This document shows positions 24,655 through 32,119 of a stretch of DNA of 49,724 nt, piece after piece. The DNA lies in the NCBI GenBank assembly GCA_014379625.1, contig JACMLJ010000063.1:1-49724 (forward strand). The letters are read 5' to 3'. The notes under the pieces are model-generated. The model worked only from the letters and a program-made list of their open reading frames with translations, ran no database searches and was not told the DNA's origin. This stretch comes from Ferruginibacter sp. (GTDB lineage Bacteria > Bacteroidota > Bacteroidia > Chitinophagales > Chitinophagaceae). Position numbers and translations under genes: made by a program. Numbering within the stretch: the first letter of the stretch is position 1; every line of letters begins with the position of its first letter.

Positions 24655-26514
24655 ATGAAGACAATTATTCTTTCATTCTTTTTTTTGTTATTTGCTGGGC
24701 TTTCAATTTCGCAAACCCCTGCACCTGTTAATAGTATTAGGGAACTGACTGATTCAATTGCCGTAATCATTAAGCAGGAACATATTACAGGATTGATGCT
24801 GGGTATTGCAACAAAAGATTCGGTGCTTTATTCCGGTGGTTTTGGGTACGCAGACCTGGAAGCCAACCGCCAGGTGACCGAAAATACATTATTCCGGATG
24901 GGATCCATCACCAAAATGTTTGTGGCGCTTGGCATAATGAAATTGGTGAAAGAGGGGAAATTGAAACTGGATGATGAATTGAAAAAAATAGCTTCCGAAG
25001 TGCCTTTTCAAAATAAATGGGAAACCACCAACCCGGTCCGGATCATCCACTTATTAGAACATACTTCCGGATTCGATGACATGAAACTCAACCGTTTGTA
25101 TGCAGCAGATGCGCAGGAGAACAAGGGAATTGAAATGATGCTGGTTCAAAAAAATTCCATGATATGCCGTTGGAAACCAGGAGAAAGATATGCCTATTCG
25201 AACCCAAATTATTCTATACTTGGTTACCTTATTGAAAAACTGTCTGGTAAGCCATATGATCAATACCTGGCTGAAAATATCCTGAACCCACTTGGGATGA
25301 TAAACTCCAACTTTAATGTAAACAGCCGGTTTCCTCAAAATGATGTAAAAGAATATATAGTAAAAAACGGGCGAACCATTCCTGTAAAACAGGTGACTTT
25401 ATTGAGCGGGGCGCAGGGTGCATTATGGTCTGGTGCTGCGGATATGGTAAAATTTTTGCAGTTTTTTCTTCACAACGGAAACAGCATTTATCCGCCTGGT
25501 ATCATTAACGAGATTGAAACCACGCACAGTTCCTTAGCTGCCGGGAATGGGCAAAAAAATGGTTATGCCTTAGCAAATGATAATACTTTTTATGCCTATG
25601 CTAAATATTCATACAGGGGTCATGACGGCTTAACCGGAACCTGCTTCTCGTCTTTTAAATATAACCGCGAATTGGGAGTGGGTTTTGTAATTGCCTCTAA
25701 CTGCAACAATAACAATTACCGTATCGGGGAGTTGATTGTTAATTACCTGGAACAAAATTTACCCGGGAAAAAACTCCTGATTCAACCAATCAACAAAAAG
25801 GCGATAGCACCATTTTTAGGACGTTACCAGTTTGAAAGTCCCAGGTTTATATTTTCGGGTTTTATTGATAAATTACAATCGGCACCCAACATTTATTTTA
25901 AAAATAACAAATTATATTTGAAGCCACTGGTTGGAGATCCGTCGGAATTAGTACAAACCGCACCAATGACTTTTGCCATGCAGGGCATGAATATGCCTTT
26001 AATTTTTTTTACTAAAAATGATGACGGTAAAAATATAATGATGATCGGGGGAAACTATTATGAGCAAACCTCCAACTTTTGGGCATTGCTCAAAAGGGTA
26101 ATTATTATTGTAGCCATATTGTTTGCTTTGTCGGCTATACTACTTGGGATCATTTCACTCATCGGGGCGATGATGGGCAAAATCTCCCGGCGAGATTTGA
26201 TTCCTGCTATTATTCCTATGACTGGTGTGTGGCTATTAATATGGGCAATACTAAACCTGTTTGAAGTACAGCAATATAGTTACAAATTAAGTGAGCTGGC
26301 AACGGTTAATTTCCGCACGATAGTTATCTTTTGCGGCACAACTGCTTTTGGAATTATTTCGGTTGCAGGTTTACTTATTTCAATCAGGTCATTTCGCAAA
26401 CCTGGCAGGCCCTGGTTCCGGGTTTATTTATTGATAACAGCTATTTCTTTGTGCCTGATTACGGCAGTTCTATGGCAAAATGGCTGGATCGGGCTTCGGA
26501 CCTGGGCCATGTAA
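24655..26514 (+). CDS. Membrane-anchored beta-lactamase-family serine hydrolase
   Basis: The 619-residue protein has a signal peptide (about 1-19) and a periplasmic class C beta-lactamase/DD-peptidase-like domain (about 27-365). The catalytic motifs are SITK (Ser84, Lys87), YSN (181-183) and HDG (323-325), the last in place of the KTG triad. A small beta-rich domain (about 385-475) comes next, and at least three membrane helices follow at about 483-615, which should anchor it to the inner membrane. Such proteins include peptidases and esterases acting on peptide or ester bonds; antibiotic hydrolysis cannot be inferred. It runs convergent with the LolA-like gene, about 60 bp away, with no clear terminator between. 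Confidence 0.85.
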   Translation: MKTIILSFFFLLFAGLSISQTPAPVNSIRELTDSIAVIIKQEHITGLMLGIATKDSVLYSGGFGYADLEANRQVTENTLFRMGSITKMFVALGIMKLVKEGKLKLDDELKKIASEVPFQNKWETTNPVRIIHLLEHTSGFDDMKLNRLYAADAQENKGIEMMLVQKNSMICRWKPGERYAYSNPNYSILGYLIEKLSGKPYDQYLAENILNPLGMINSNFNVNSRFPQNDVKEYIVKNGRTIPVKQVTLLSGAQGALWSGAADMVKFLQFFLHNGNSIYPPGIINEIETTHSSLAAGNGQKNGYALANDNTFYAYAKYSYRGHDGLTGTCFSSFKYNRELGVGFVIASNCNNNNYRIGELIVNYLEQNLPGKKLLIQPINKKAIAPFLGRYQFESPRFIFSGFIDKLQSAPNIYFKNNKLYLKPLVGDPSELVQTAPMTFAMQGMNMPLIFFTKNDDGKNIMMIGGNYYEQTSNFWALLKRVIIIVAILFALSAILLGIISLIGAMMGKISRRDLIPAIIPMTGVWLLIWAILNLFEVQQYSYKLSELATVNFRTIVIFCGTTAFGIISVAGLLISIRSFRKPGRPWFRVYLLITAISLCLITAVLWQNGWIGLRTWAM

Positions 26515-26575
26515 AAACCGGTAACAGTATTCAGGTGCGTGCCGGGTTGATGGATAGTCAATTGTACACAGCTCA

Positions 26576-27280
26576 TCAAAAAACGGTATCCGGAACCCCC
26601 TTATTAATGATATAGGAATCAAAAGTAATTTCGGCCATTCCCTGGTTTTTTTTAAGGGTTTCAGGAGTTGTTTTTTTTACTGCTGCACCATCATCAAAAT
26701 CAAACGTAACGCCTTTGGGCAGTTTATAATCTTTGGTATTAAAAGTAAATATGATCTTATCAGGAAGCCCGTAAGCGATGTATTTACCATAGGTCATTTC
26801 GAGTTGATAACTGCCATTTTCCCTGGTGGTGGTTTTCGCTTTTTTTATTACAAGGTTAGCTTCGTCAATATACACGGTTGACAATACCACATCGGCATTA
26901 TCATCTTCAGGTAATAATTTTATCACCCTCACCAAGATATTGCCTATCTTATCAGTACCTGCATCAAGGGCAGTGTATTTTCCTCCATTGATAATATTAC
27001 TCAGGTTGATGCTTACCGCACCTTTGGGTACAAACGAGATCCCCTTTTCATTTTTTATTTTTAGCTTATTGGGTTTTTTAAAATAAATCTTTACAACAGA
27101 TTCCGGAACTTTCAAAAAGGTAACATTGGTTTTCATTTTCCCGCTGGCCTCATAATTATTTACCTTATCGATTGTAGCGCTTACTTTTTTTATCAATGCA
27201 TTTGCATCCACCTGGGTTTTGCCGGAAACCCCGACAAAAATAAAAACCGCCGGCAATATCCATTTTAACATCCTTACCAT
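26576..27280 (-). CDS. LolA-like periplasmic protein
   Basis: The 234-residue protein has a signal peptide (about 4-20, cut near SGKTQ) and a body resembling the LolA/LolB fold used to carry lipoproteins or other hydrophobic ligands. It begins VDANALIKKVSATIDKVNNYEASGKMKT and alternates strands such as VVKIYFKKPNKLKIKNEKG and GSYQLEMTYGKYIAYGLPDKIIF. The ATG at 27280 (MVRMLKW) is preferred. An upstream ATG at 27349 would place 23 extra residues inside the permease gene and spoil the signal peptide. It begins 10 bp after the permease stop and is the last gene of a three-gene operon, which suggests that it receives or hands over the transported substrate. Confidence 0.75.
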   Translation of the reverse strand: MVRMLKWILPAVFIFVGVSGKTQVDANALIKKVSATIDKVNNYEASGKMKTNVTFLKVPESVVKIYFKKPNKLKIKNEKGISFVPKGAVSINLSNIINGGKYTALDAGTDKIGNILVRVIKLLPEDDNADVVLSTVYIDEANLVIKKAKTTTRENGSYQLEMTYGKYIAYGLPDKIIFTFNTKDYKLPKGVTFDFDDGAAVKKTTPETLKKNQGMAEITFDSYIINKGVPDTVF

Positions 27281-27290
27281 AATAATTTTT

Positions 27291-28184
27291 TTAAGATAAA
27301 ATATCCTTCTTTCTAAAAACAATAACCGAAGCTGCAACCAATATACCAATATGCAGCAGCAGGATCAATAAACTGTTCCTGATTGCGGTCCAGTTTTCAA
27401 TACTGCCTTTTATTGGTACGCCTTCATCGGTGGTAGCAATATAAAAAAATCCTTTCCAGCCTACCAGGTACGATGTAAAGAGAAATGGTTTTACATTTTT
27501 ATCGATGATGGGCACATTAATATTTGATATGATGGTACATACAATCACGATACAAACTGTAGCAATGATTGGCCCGATTGAATTCTCCGCGAATATGGAC
27601 AGAAACAACGACAGTGCCGCAATCACCGTAAGCGCAACTGTGGCATAAGCAAATGCTGCAAGGTAACGCCAGATCACATCGTCTTTTGTGATGAGTAAAA
27701 TTTGTGATTCGTCACCCTTTGAACGAAAGATCAGCATATCATCGGCTCCAAATATCAATAAACTGAAAACCAATGAAGTGATCGCCATCCACAGTAACAA
27801 TAAAATGGTAAAAATGGTAGCGGCGGCAAATTTAACCAATATCAATTGTGTACGGCTGATTGGCTTTGAGATCAGCAATCGCAGTGTGCCCATATTTGCT
27901 TCGCCCGAAATGGAATCCGCCGCTATCAATGCTACAAGTATAGGTACCTGTATCAACAGGGTGTTGAGGATGATATAACACATAAAATAACCATTGATGG
28001 CCCTTACTTTTTCAAATTCAAAAGTATCTTTCACGCTTTGCAGCATCAGGTTCATATAGCTTTCCCCATCTGCCTTAAACGCAAACTGAAAAATAAATAC
28101 GATCGCTGCAATAGCCGCAAACGCGATATAGGTACGGGGCCGCCTGGAGATTTTAAATAACTCAATTCGCAAAAGGTTCAACAT
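27291..28184 (-). CDS. ABC-2 type transporter permease
   Basis: The 297-residue inner-membrane protein has an N-terminal cytoplasmic helix (LNLLRIELFKISRRPRTYIAF) and about six membrane helices: about 20-38, 83-105, 135-160, 190-215, 222-242 and 268-290. The order matches ABC-2 permeases of the NatB/GldF type. The conserved segment DSISGEANMGTLRLLISKPISRTQLILVKF follows helix 2. Start choice: MLNLLRIELF at 28184 fits the family. The ATG at 28268 would add 28 non-hydrophobic residues. The start overlaps the ATPase gene by 23 bp, indicating coupled translation. The substrate is unknown. Confidence 0.88.
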   Translation of the reverse strand: MLNLLRIELFKISRRPRTYIAFAAIAAIVFIFQFAFKADGESYMNLMLQSVKDTFEFEKVRAINGYFMCYIILNTLLIQVPILVALIAADSISGEANMGTLRLLISKPISRTQLILVKFAAATIFTILLLLWMAITSLVFSLLIFGADDMLIFRSKGDESQILLITKDDVIWRYLAAFAYATVALTVIAALSLFLSIFAENSIGPIIATVCIVIVCTIISNINVPIIDKNVKPFLFTSYLVGWKGFFYIATTDEGVPIKGSIENWTAIRNSLLILLLHIGILVAASVIVFRKKDILS

Positions 28185-29091
28185 AGCCTGGCAGGGTTGT
28201 AAGTGATAAAAAATAGTTTTCCAGCGAATGGCTTGAACTGACAGACAATAGCTGTACCTCCATCGCAACCAGGTCGCTGATTAACCGGGGTACTTCTTCC
28301 TTATTCATCATTAACCGCAGTTGCTTATCGTTCTGTAAAAAAGAAACCCAGTTGGTTTGTTTAAGTTTTTCTTTTGCAGCAGCATTGTTATCGGTTTCAA
28401 CCTGTATCAGTGAGTGGGCGGGATCAAGCAAATCGGCCACGGTTCCTTCCACCATTTTTTTTCCTTTATGAATAATGATCATCCGGTTGGCGATCAGCTC
28501 TATTTCGCTTAAAAGGTGTGAGGAGATTAAAACCGTTTTACCCATTTCATTACTTAACTTCAATATAAGGTTGCGCATATCGGCAATACCCTGCGGATCC
28601 AGCCCATTGGTAGGCTCATCTAAGATAATTAAAGCAGGATCATGTACCAATGCAACAGCAATGCCTAAACGCTGTTTCATACCCTGGCTAAATGTCTTTA
28701 CTTTACTTCCGGCCCTGTCAGCAAGACCCACCATTTGCAATTGCTTCATTAACAATTGCCTGCTCACCTTCATCCCGCTCATCCTGGCAAATATGGAAAG
28801 GTTATCGTAAGCGGAAAGATATTTATAGCAATCTGGCTTTTCAATCACCGCACCTACCTGCCGGAGTATTTCAGACCGGTGTGTGCTTAATTTCTTTTCG
28901 AAAATATTGATTTCTCCCTCCGAAGGCGCTACCAGGCTAAGCAACATACGTATTGTTGTAGATTTGCCGGCGCCATTCTGGCCTAGGAAACCGTAAACAT
29001 CTCCTTCATTTACTGTAAATGAAAGATCGTCCACAGCCCTGGTATCTTTAAATTGTTTGGAGAGATGACTTACCCTGATAATTGATGACAT
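28162..29091 (-). CDS. ABC transporter ATP-binding protein
   Basis: The 309-residue ATPase drives the neighbouring permease. Walker A is GQNGAGKST (37-45), the signature is FSQGMKQ (134-140), Walker B is LIILDEPTNGLD (154-165), and the switch His lies in LISSHLL. The last ~80 residues form the extra domain common to CcmA/NatA-like exporters. The family is usually an exporter or a lipid/antibiotic-peptide transporter. It is first in the operon ATPase-permease-LolA-like. A TATCTTTG element lies 15 bases before the ATG. Confidence 0.92.
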   Translation of the reverse strand: MSSIIRVSHLSKQFKDTRAVDDLSFTVNEGDVYGFLGQNGAGKSTTIRMLLSLVAPSEGEINIFEKKLSTHRSEILRQVGAVIEKPDCYKYLSAYDNLSIFARMSGMKVSRQLLMKQLQMVGLADRAGSKVKTFSQGMKQRLGIAVALVHDPALIILDEPTNGLDPQGIADMRNLILKLSNEMGKTVLISSHLLSEIELIANRMIIIHKGKKMVEGTVADLLDPAHSLIQVETDNNAAAKEKLKQTNWVSFLQNDKQLRLMMNKEEVPRLISDLVAMEVQLLSVSSSHSLENYFLSLTTLPGYVEPFAN

Positions 29092-29403
29092 GTATTATTA
29101 TATTGACAAAGATAAAACGGATACGGCAACTAATTGTTCATTTATACAAAGCATCAGCGCCCTTTTTTGAGTCCTTAAATAAAAAAAATTGCCATTCAAA
29201 TTAAATCATTACTTTTACTGCCGAATATTGCTTACCACATATTCTCCATCAAACCACTTTGCCTTTCGCTAATAAATTTTAGTAAAAGTTATTGATCTCA
29301 ATCCTCCGGAAAAATACACTTCACATCCATTTGTACCGTGCAATAAACTGTTTGGTTATACTAATCATCCCGGCTTACCTACACTCATTTAACAAACCAC
29401 AGT
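29092..29403. other. 312-bp divergent intergenic region
   Basis: The AT-rich region lies between the divergent ABC operon and the small secreted protein gene. Apart from the -7-like element near the ABC side I see no gene or clear promoter for the rightward gene. Confidence 0.4.
29107..29114 (-). promoter_or_regulatory. Possible -7 element of the ABC transporter operon
   Basis: On the minus strand TATCTTTG matches the Bacteroidota -7 consensus TAnnTTTG and ends 15 bases before the ATPase ATG. No well-spaced -33 TTTG accompanies it, so support is partial. Confidence 0.3.
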
Positions 29404-29772
29404 ATGAAAAAGATAATTTTTTCTTTAACAGTCCTTTGCTTAATCGCGATATCAGCATTACCCGCCTACAGTACGTCTTTAACAAATTTCAGTAAAACAA
29501 AAAATGGCAACGTAAAGAAAGAAATAAGCATAGGGACCAACCGTGCTTCGGGTGAAATGCTGTTACGGTTTACTGCTCACAAAGAAGGAGCTGCTTCAAT
29601 TACCATAATAAATGAATCAGGGAAAATTGTCTGGCAGCAAACAAACCAGGTAAGGAGTAGTATAAATATTATCCCACTCAAAAATGCCATCCTTTTAAGC
29701 GAAGGATCATATACAGTGCGATTAATTGTAAATAATGAAACATATACCAAAGGTTTGCTGATCTGGAAATAA
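29404..29772 (+). CDS. Small secreted protein resembling a stand-alone type IX sorting-like domain
   Basis: The 122-residue protein has a signal peptide (about 1-23, ending ALPAYS) and then one beta-sandwich domain. The pattern GEMLLRFTAHKEGAASITIINESGKIVWQQ, then INIIPLKNAILLSEGSYTVRLIV and the final KGLLIWK follows the plan of type IX secretion C-terminal sorting domains (Por-type): strand, turn, NxxGK, LxxGxYxxRL, KxxxxK. Those domains are normally appended to large cargo proteins; here nothing else is attached. It may be a decayed cargo remnant or a small adhesive or periplasmic protein. A hairpin plus T run follows about 130 bp later. Confidence 0.7.
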   Translation: MKKIIFSLTVLCLIAISALPAYSTSLTNFSKTKNGNVKKEISIGTNRASGEMLLRFTAHKEGAASITIINESGKIVWQQTNQVRSSINIIPLKNAILLSEGSYTVRLIVNNETYTKGLLIWK

Positions 29773-29904
29773 AATGATTGTATTTAAAGATTTGCAGGCA
29801 GCAGGTTAGGGGTTGACAGACTGGCTTTGCTCACTTTAAGTCAGTAAACCCGGCGCGATAAAAAATCTTCGCTAAACTTATCCATAACCAGGCACAAAGG
29901 AAAT

Positions 29905-29932
29905 GCTCTTCTATTAACAGAAGGGCTTTTTT
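29905..29932 (+). terminator. Rho-independent terminator-like hairpin
   Basis: GCTCTTCT and AGAAGGGC form an 8-bp stem (one G-T pair) around ATTAAC, followed by TTTTTT. It lies downstream of the small secreted protein gene and points rightward. Confidence 0.65.
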
Positions 29933-30001
29933 ATTATACCCGCATGGCATTGTGAACGTTTTAATACACTTTTCCCCCGCCGTATTAGCAGGATTAGCCG
30001 A

Positions 30002-30286
30002 TTATGGATTCATATAAGATTGTAATGCACTTACGTACATTTCAAATGCATCAATTCCCTTTTTAGTGATCTTGCAGATGGTTTGGGGATAATTATCTTT
30101 AAATTGCTTCACCACATCAATATAACCGGCATCCTTTAGTTTGCTGATCTGTACACTAAGATTACCCGCAGTGGCGTTTGTCTTTTCCTTCAAAAAAGTA
30201 AATTCAGCTTCCCTGACGCCGATCAGTAAACTCATTACCGCTAACCTTAACTGTGAGTGTAATATGGGATCCAATTCGTCAAACAT
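30002..30286 (-). CDS. Small winged-helix transcriptional regulator
   Basis: The 94-residue protein is a single winged helix-turn-helix domain of the ArsR/PadR-like type: LHSQLRLAVMSLLIGVREAEFTFLKEKTNATAGNLSVQISKLKDAGYIDVVKQF, followed by a wing (TICKITKKGIDAFEMYV). This compact family commonly represses an adjacent operon encoding membrane or transport proteins. The recognition helix should be around ATAGNLSVQISKL (about 38-50). No sensor domain or Cys-rich metal site is visible. It is the last gene of a minus-strand group behind a four-helix membrane protein gene (99 bp gap). Confidence 0.82.
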   Translation of the reverse strand: MFDELDPILHSQLRLAVMSLLIGVREAEFTFLKEKTNATAGNLSVQISKLKDAGYIDVVKQFKDNYPQTICKITKKGIDAFEMYVSALQSYMNP

Positions 30287-30385
30287 GGTAAACTTTCATC
30301 TTTCGCTTTAATTTTTAATTGATGCTTAAAATAACGCCCTGTTGTCCGGGGCCTGATTACATTTTTATTACCACCTATTGACAGA

Positions 30386-30964
30386 TTATTTATTGTAAGC
30401 TTTTTTTTTCAACAAATAACCAGGCACGAGGTAACTAACAAGGATAGCTGCGGCTGTAAATAATATCTGGTTCTGGTAATTTACAAACGTTGATGCCACT
30501 GCTAATACCCAACAGATAATTCCTCCCAGTTGCAATGGTTTAAACTGAAGTATTCCGCCACTTATAAAAGTACCGGTAGCATAAAAAAGTATATAAATGG
30601 GAAAAGCGTGCTGCCATCCTATATTAGTCAAAATAAAACACAGCGCCATAAAAGAAATGCTCATACCCGTCCATAATTTGCTCATGCTGTCGCTGATATA
30701 AGTTTTTACCCTGCGCTCATGTTTGTATTTTATGCTGTAAAAGATTGAAAATAAAATCCCGGGAATAATAACCAGCCATGCAAGAAAATGATAGGGTGTT
30801 TTTATGATTACGAGTAAAAAATATTGCAAAAGACAGCCGGTAAAAACAAGCCAGCCCCATAATAAAAAATATATGCTGTTTTCACTTAGCTCGGCTTTTG
30901 TTTTATCAATCATAGATTGAATGACCTGTAAACTATCCCGGGGAGAAAAATTTTCTTCTTCCAT
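30386..30964 (-). CDS. Integral membrane protein of unknown function
   Basis: The 192-residue protein has a short acidic N-terminal tail (MEEENFSPRDSLQVIQSMIDKTK) and about five hydrophobic helices: about 30-50, 58-78, 96-113, 120-137 and 165-185. No catalytic or transport motif is recognised. Its position just upstream of the winged-helix regulator, on the same strand, suggests a small regulated module in which the regulator controls this gene or the whole group. This type of gene pair recurs in Bacteroidota from memory, but the role is unknown. Confidence 0.65.
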   Translation of the reverse strand: MEEENFSPRDSLQVIQSMIDKTKAELSENSIYFLLWGWLVFTGCLLQYFLLVIIKTPYHFLAWLVIIPGILFSIFYSIKYKHERRVKTYISDSMSKLWTGMSISFMALCFILTNIGWQHAFPIYILFYATGTFISGGILQFKPLQLGGIICWVLAVASTFVNYQNQILFTAAAILVSYLVPGYLLKKKAYNK

Positions 30965-31017
30965 AATATTCAGTTTTTTATTGAAAGCATGGTGCGATTA
31001 AAAACCAGTAATGGTTT

Positions 31018-31659
31018 TTATTGGCAATCTTTTAGTAATTTCTCCACCTGTTCTTTGCCCCAGTTTGGATGCAATTCTCCGGCGGGTTTAAAGCCAGTAT
31101 ATTTATCAAGAGCTGTCTGTAATTCAATTTTTGCAGTTTTACAACCACCGCCAAATTGCTCGGGTGTATACCTTAATCCCTGCCCCTTCAAATAATATGG
31201 ACGCGGATTGGTCGCATCCTGGGCTATAGCCGCGTCCAGGTTGCTGCTGCTTTCTTTTCCATATTCCATCCAGCGTGTTGCGGGATCTACCATCATGTGG
31301 CAGCTTGCAATCATACTCTTAATACAGGAAATTTCAGAATTGTTGGGAGATAAAGAATCGGCTTTGGCAATCAGTTCGTTTGCTTTATTAGCGTATCCGT
31401 CTGTTTTTGCCTTATCCTGCTGAATAAAACCATAATTTACCTGGCAAAATGCAGCATAATAATAAGGTAGCCATTGCGTTTTTTCGGCAGCGGCGATCCT
31501 TTCAAAATTATTGGCAACCGTTAAAAGGTTAGGTGGATTTTTAAAGCTGCTATCCAATTCCGCCAGGTTTTTTTTCATCGCCGCCGTAAATTTTTCGCTT
31601 TGGGCAAAGAGTAAAGAGGAGAGTAAAAAAATGAGTGCCGACAACATTATTTTTTTCAT
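31018..31659 (-). CDS. Secreted helical-repeat (TPR-like) protein
   Basis: The 213-residue protein has a signal peptide (about 1-19, ending LLFAQ). It is otherwise rich in predicted helices with TPR-like spacing: ANNFERIAAAEKTQWLPYYYAAF, YANKANELIAKADSLSPNNSEI, AIAQDATNPRPYYLKGQGL and LQTALDKYTGFKPAGELHPNWGKEQVEKLLKDC. It is probably periplasmic and may act as a scaffold or binding protein. No enzyme motif is seen. It lies between a 2TM protein gene and a membrane protein gene on the minus strand, downstream of the TonB-dependent receptor, so it may belong to a receptor-associated group. Confidence 0.68.
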   Translation of the reverse strand: MKKIMLSALIFLLSSLLFAQSEKFTAAMKKNLAELDSSFKNPPNLLTVANNFERIAAAEKTQWLPYYYAAFCQVNYGFIQQDKAKTDGYANKANELIAKADSLSPNNSEISCIKSMIASCHMMVDPATRWMEYGKESSSNLDAAIAQDATNPRPYYLKGQGLRYTPEQFGGGCKTAKIELQTALDKYTGFKPAGELHPNWGKEQVEKLLKDCQ

Positions 31660-31683
31660 ATTTAATAATTGAAATGTTAGAGT

Positions 31684-31983
31684 TTATTGTTTGTTTTTTA
31701 ATTTGTCATATTCTCTTTCAGTAGCATTTACTTTCGGGGATACGTATGCGGCGGCATAATGAAAAGCAATACCAATGCCCCATCCTAAAGTAGTCCAGAT
31801 TGGCCATGGATAACTACCTCCTTCGCCCTGGTTAGTTTGACCGGCAGTAATATACCATACCGCCCATAAAAATGCATTTACAATTACGTAAACAATTGCA
31901 TGATTTTTAAAGCTGGCTCTTTTTTGAGCTATTTCCCAAAGTATGGGATCTTTTCCTTCCGGGACCGGTTTGTAGTTTGACAT
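31684..31983 (-). CDS. 2TM-domain protein
   Basis: The 99-residue protein matches the small 2TM family. An amphipathic N-terminal helix (DPILWEIAQKRASFKNH) leads into two membrane helices (about 28-47 and 62-82) with conserved aromatic residues and the GWGIGIAFH motif. A charged tail (NATEREYDKLKNKQ) ends it. The domain occurs in many Bacteroidota, alone or fused to LytTR-type regulators; its role is unclear. The gene starts 24 bp upstream of the TPR-like gene and is probably in the same transcript. Confidence 0.78.
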   Translation of the reverse strand: MSNYKPVPEGKDPILWEIAQKRASFKNHAIVYVIVNAFLWAVWYITAGQTNQGEGGSYPWPIWTTLGWGIGIAFHYAAAYVSPKVNATEREYDKLKNKQ

Positions 31984-32119
31984 GATTAAATGGTTTTAAT
32001 TTGTTTTCGGTTTAATGTATATGTGGCGTTGACTTTAGTTTTAGTCATTGATAGTATTATTACTAACCCGGGTGAGTTCATTTTCATATTGTCAAATCTT
32101 CACATTTTCACATTGGTGC

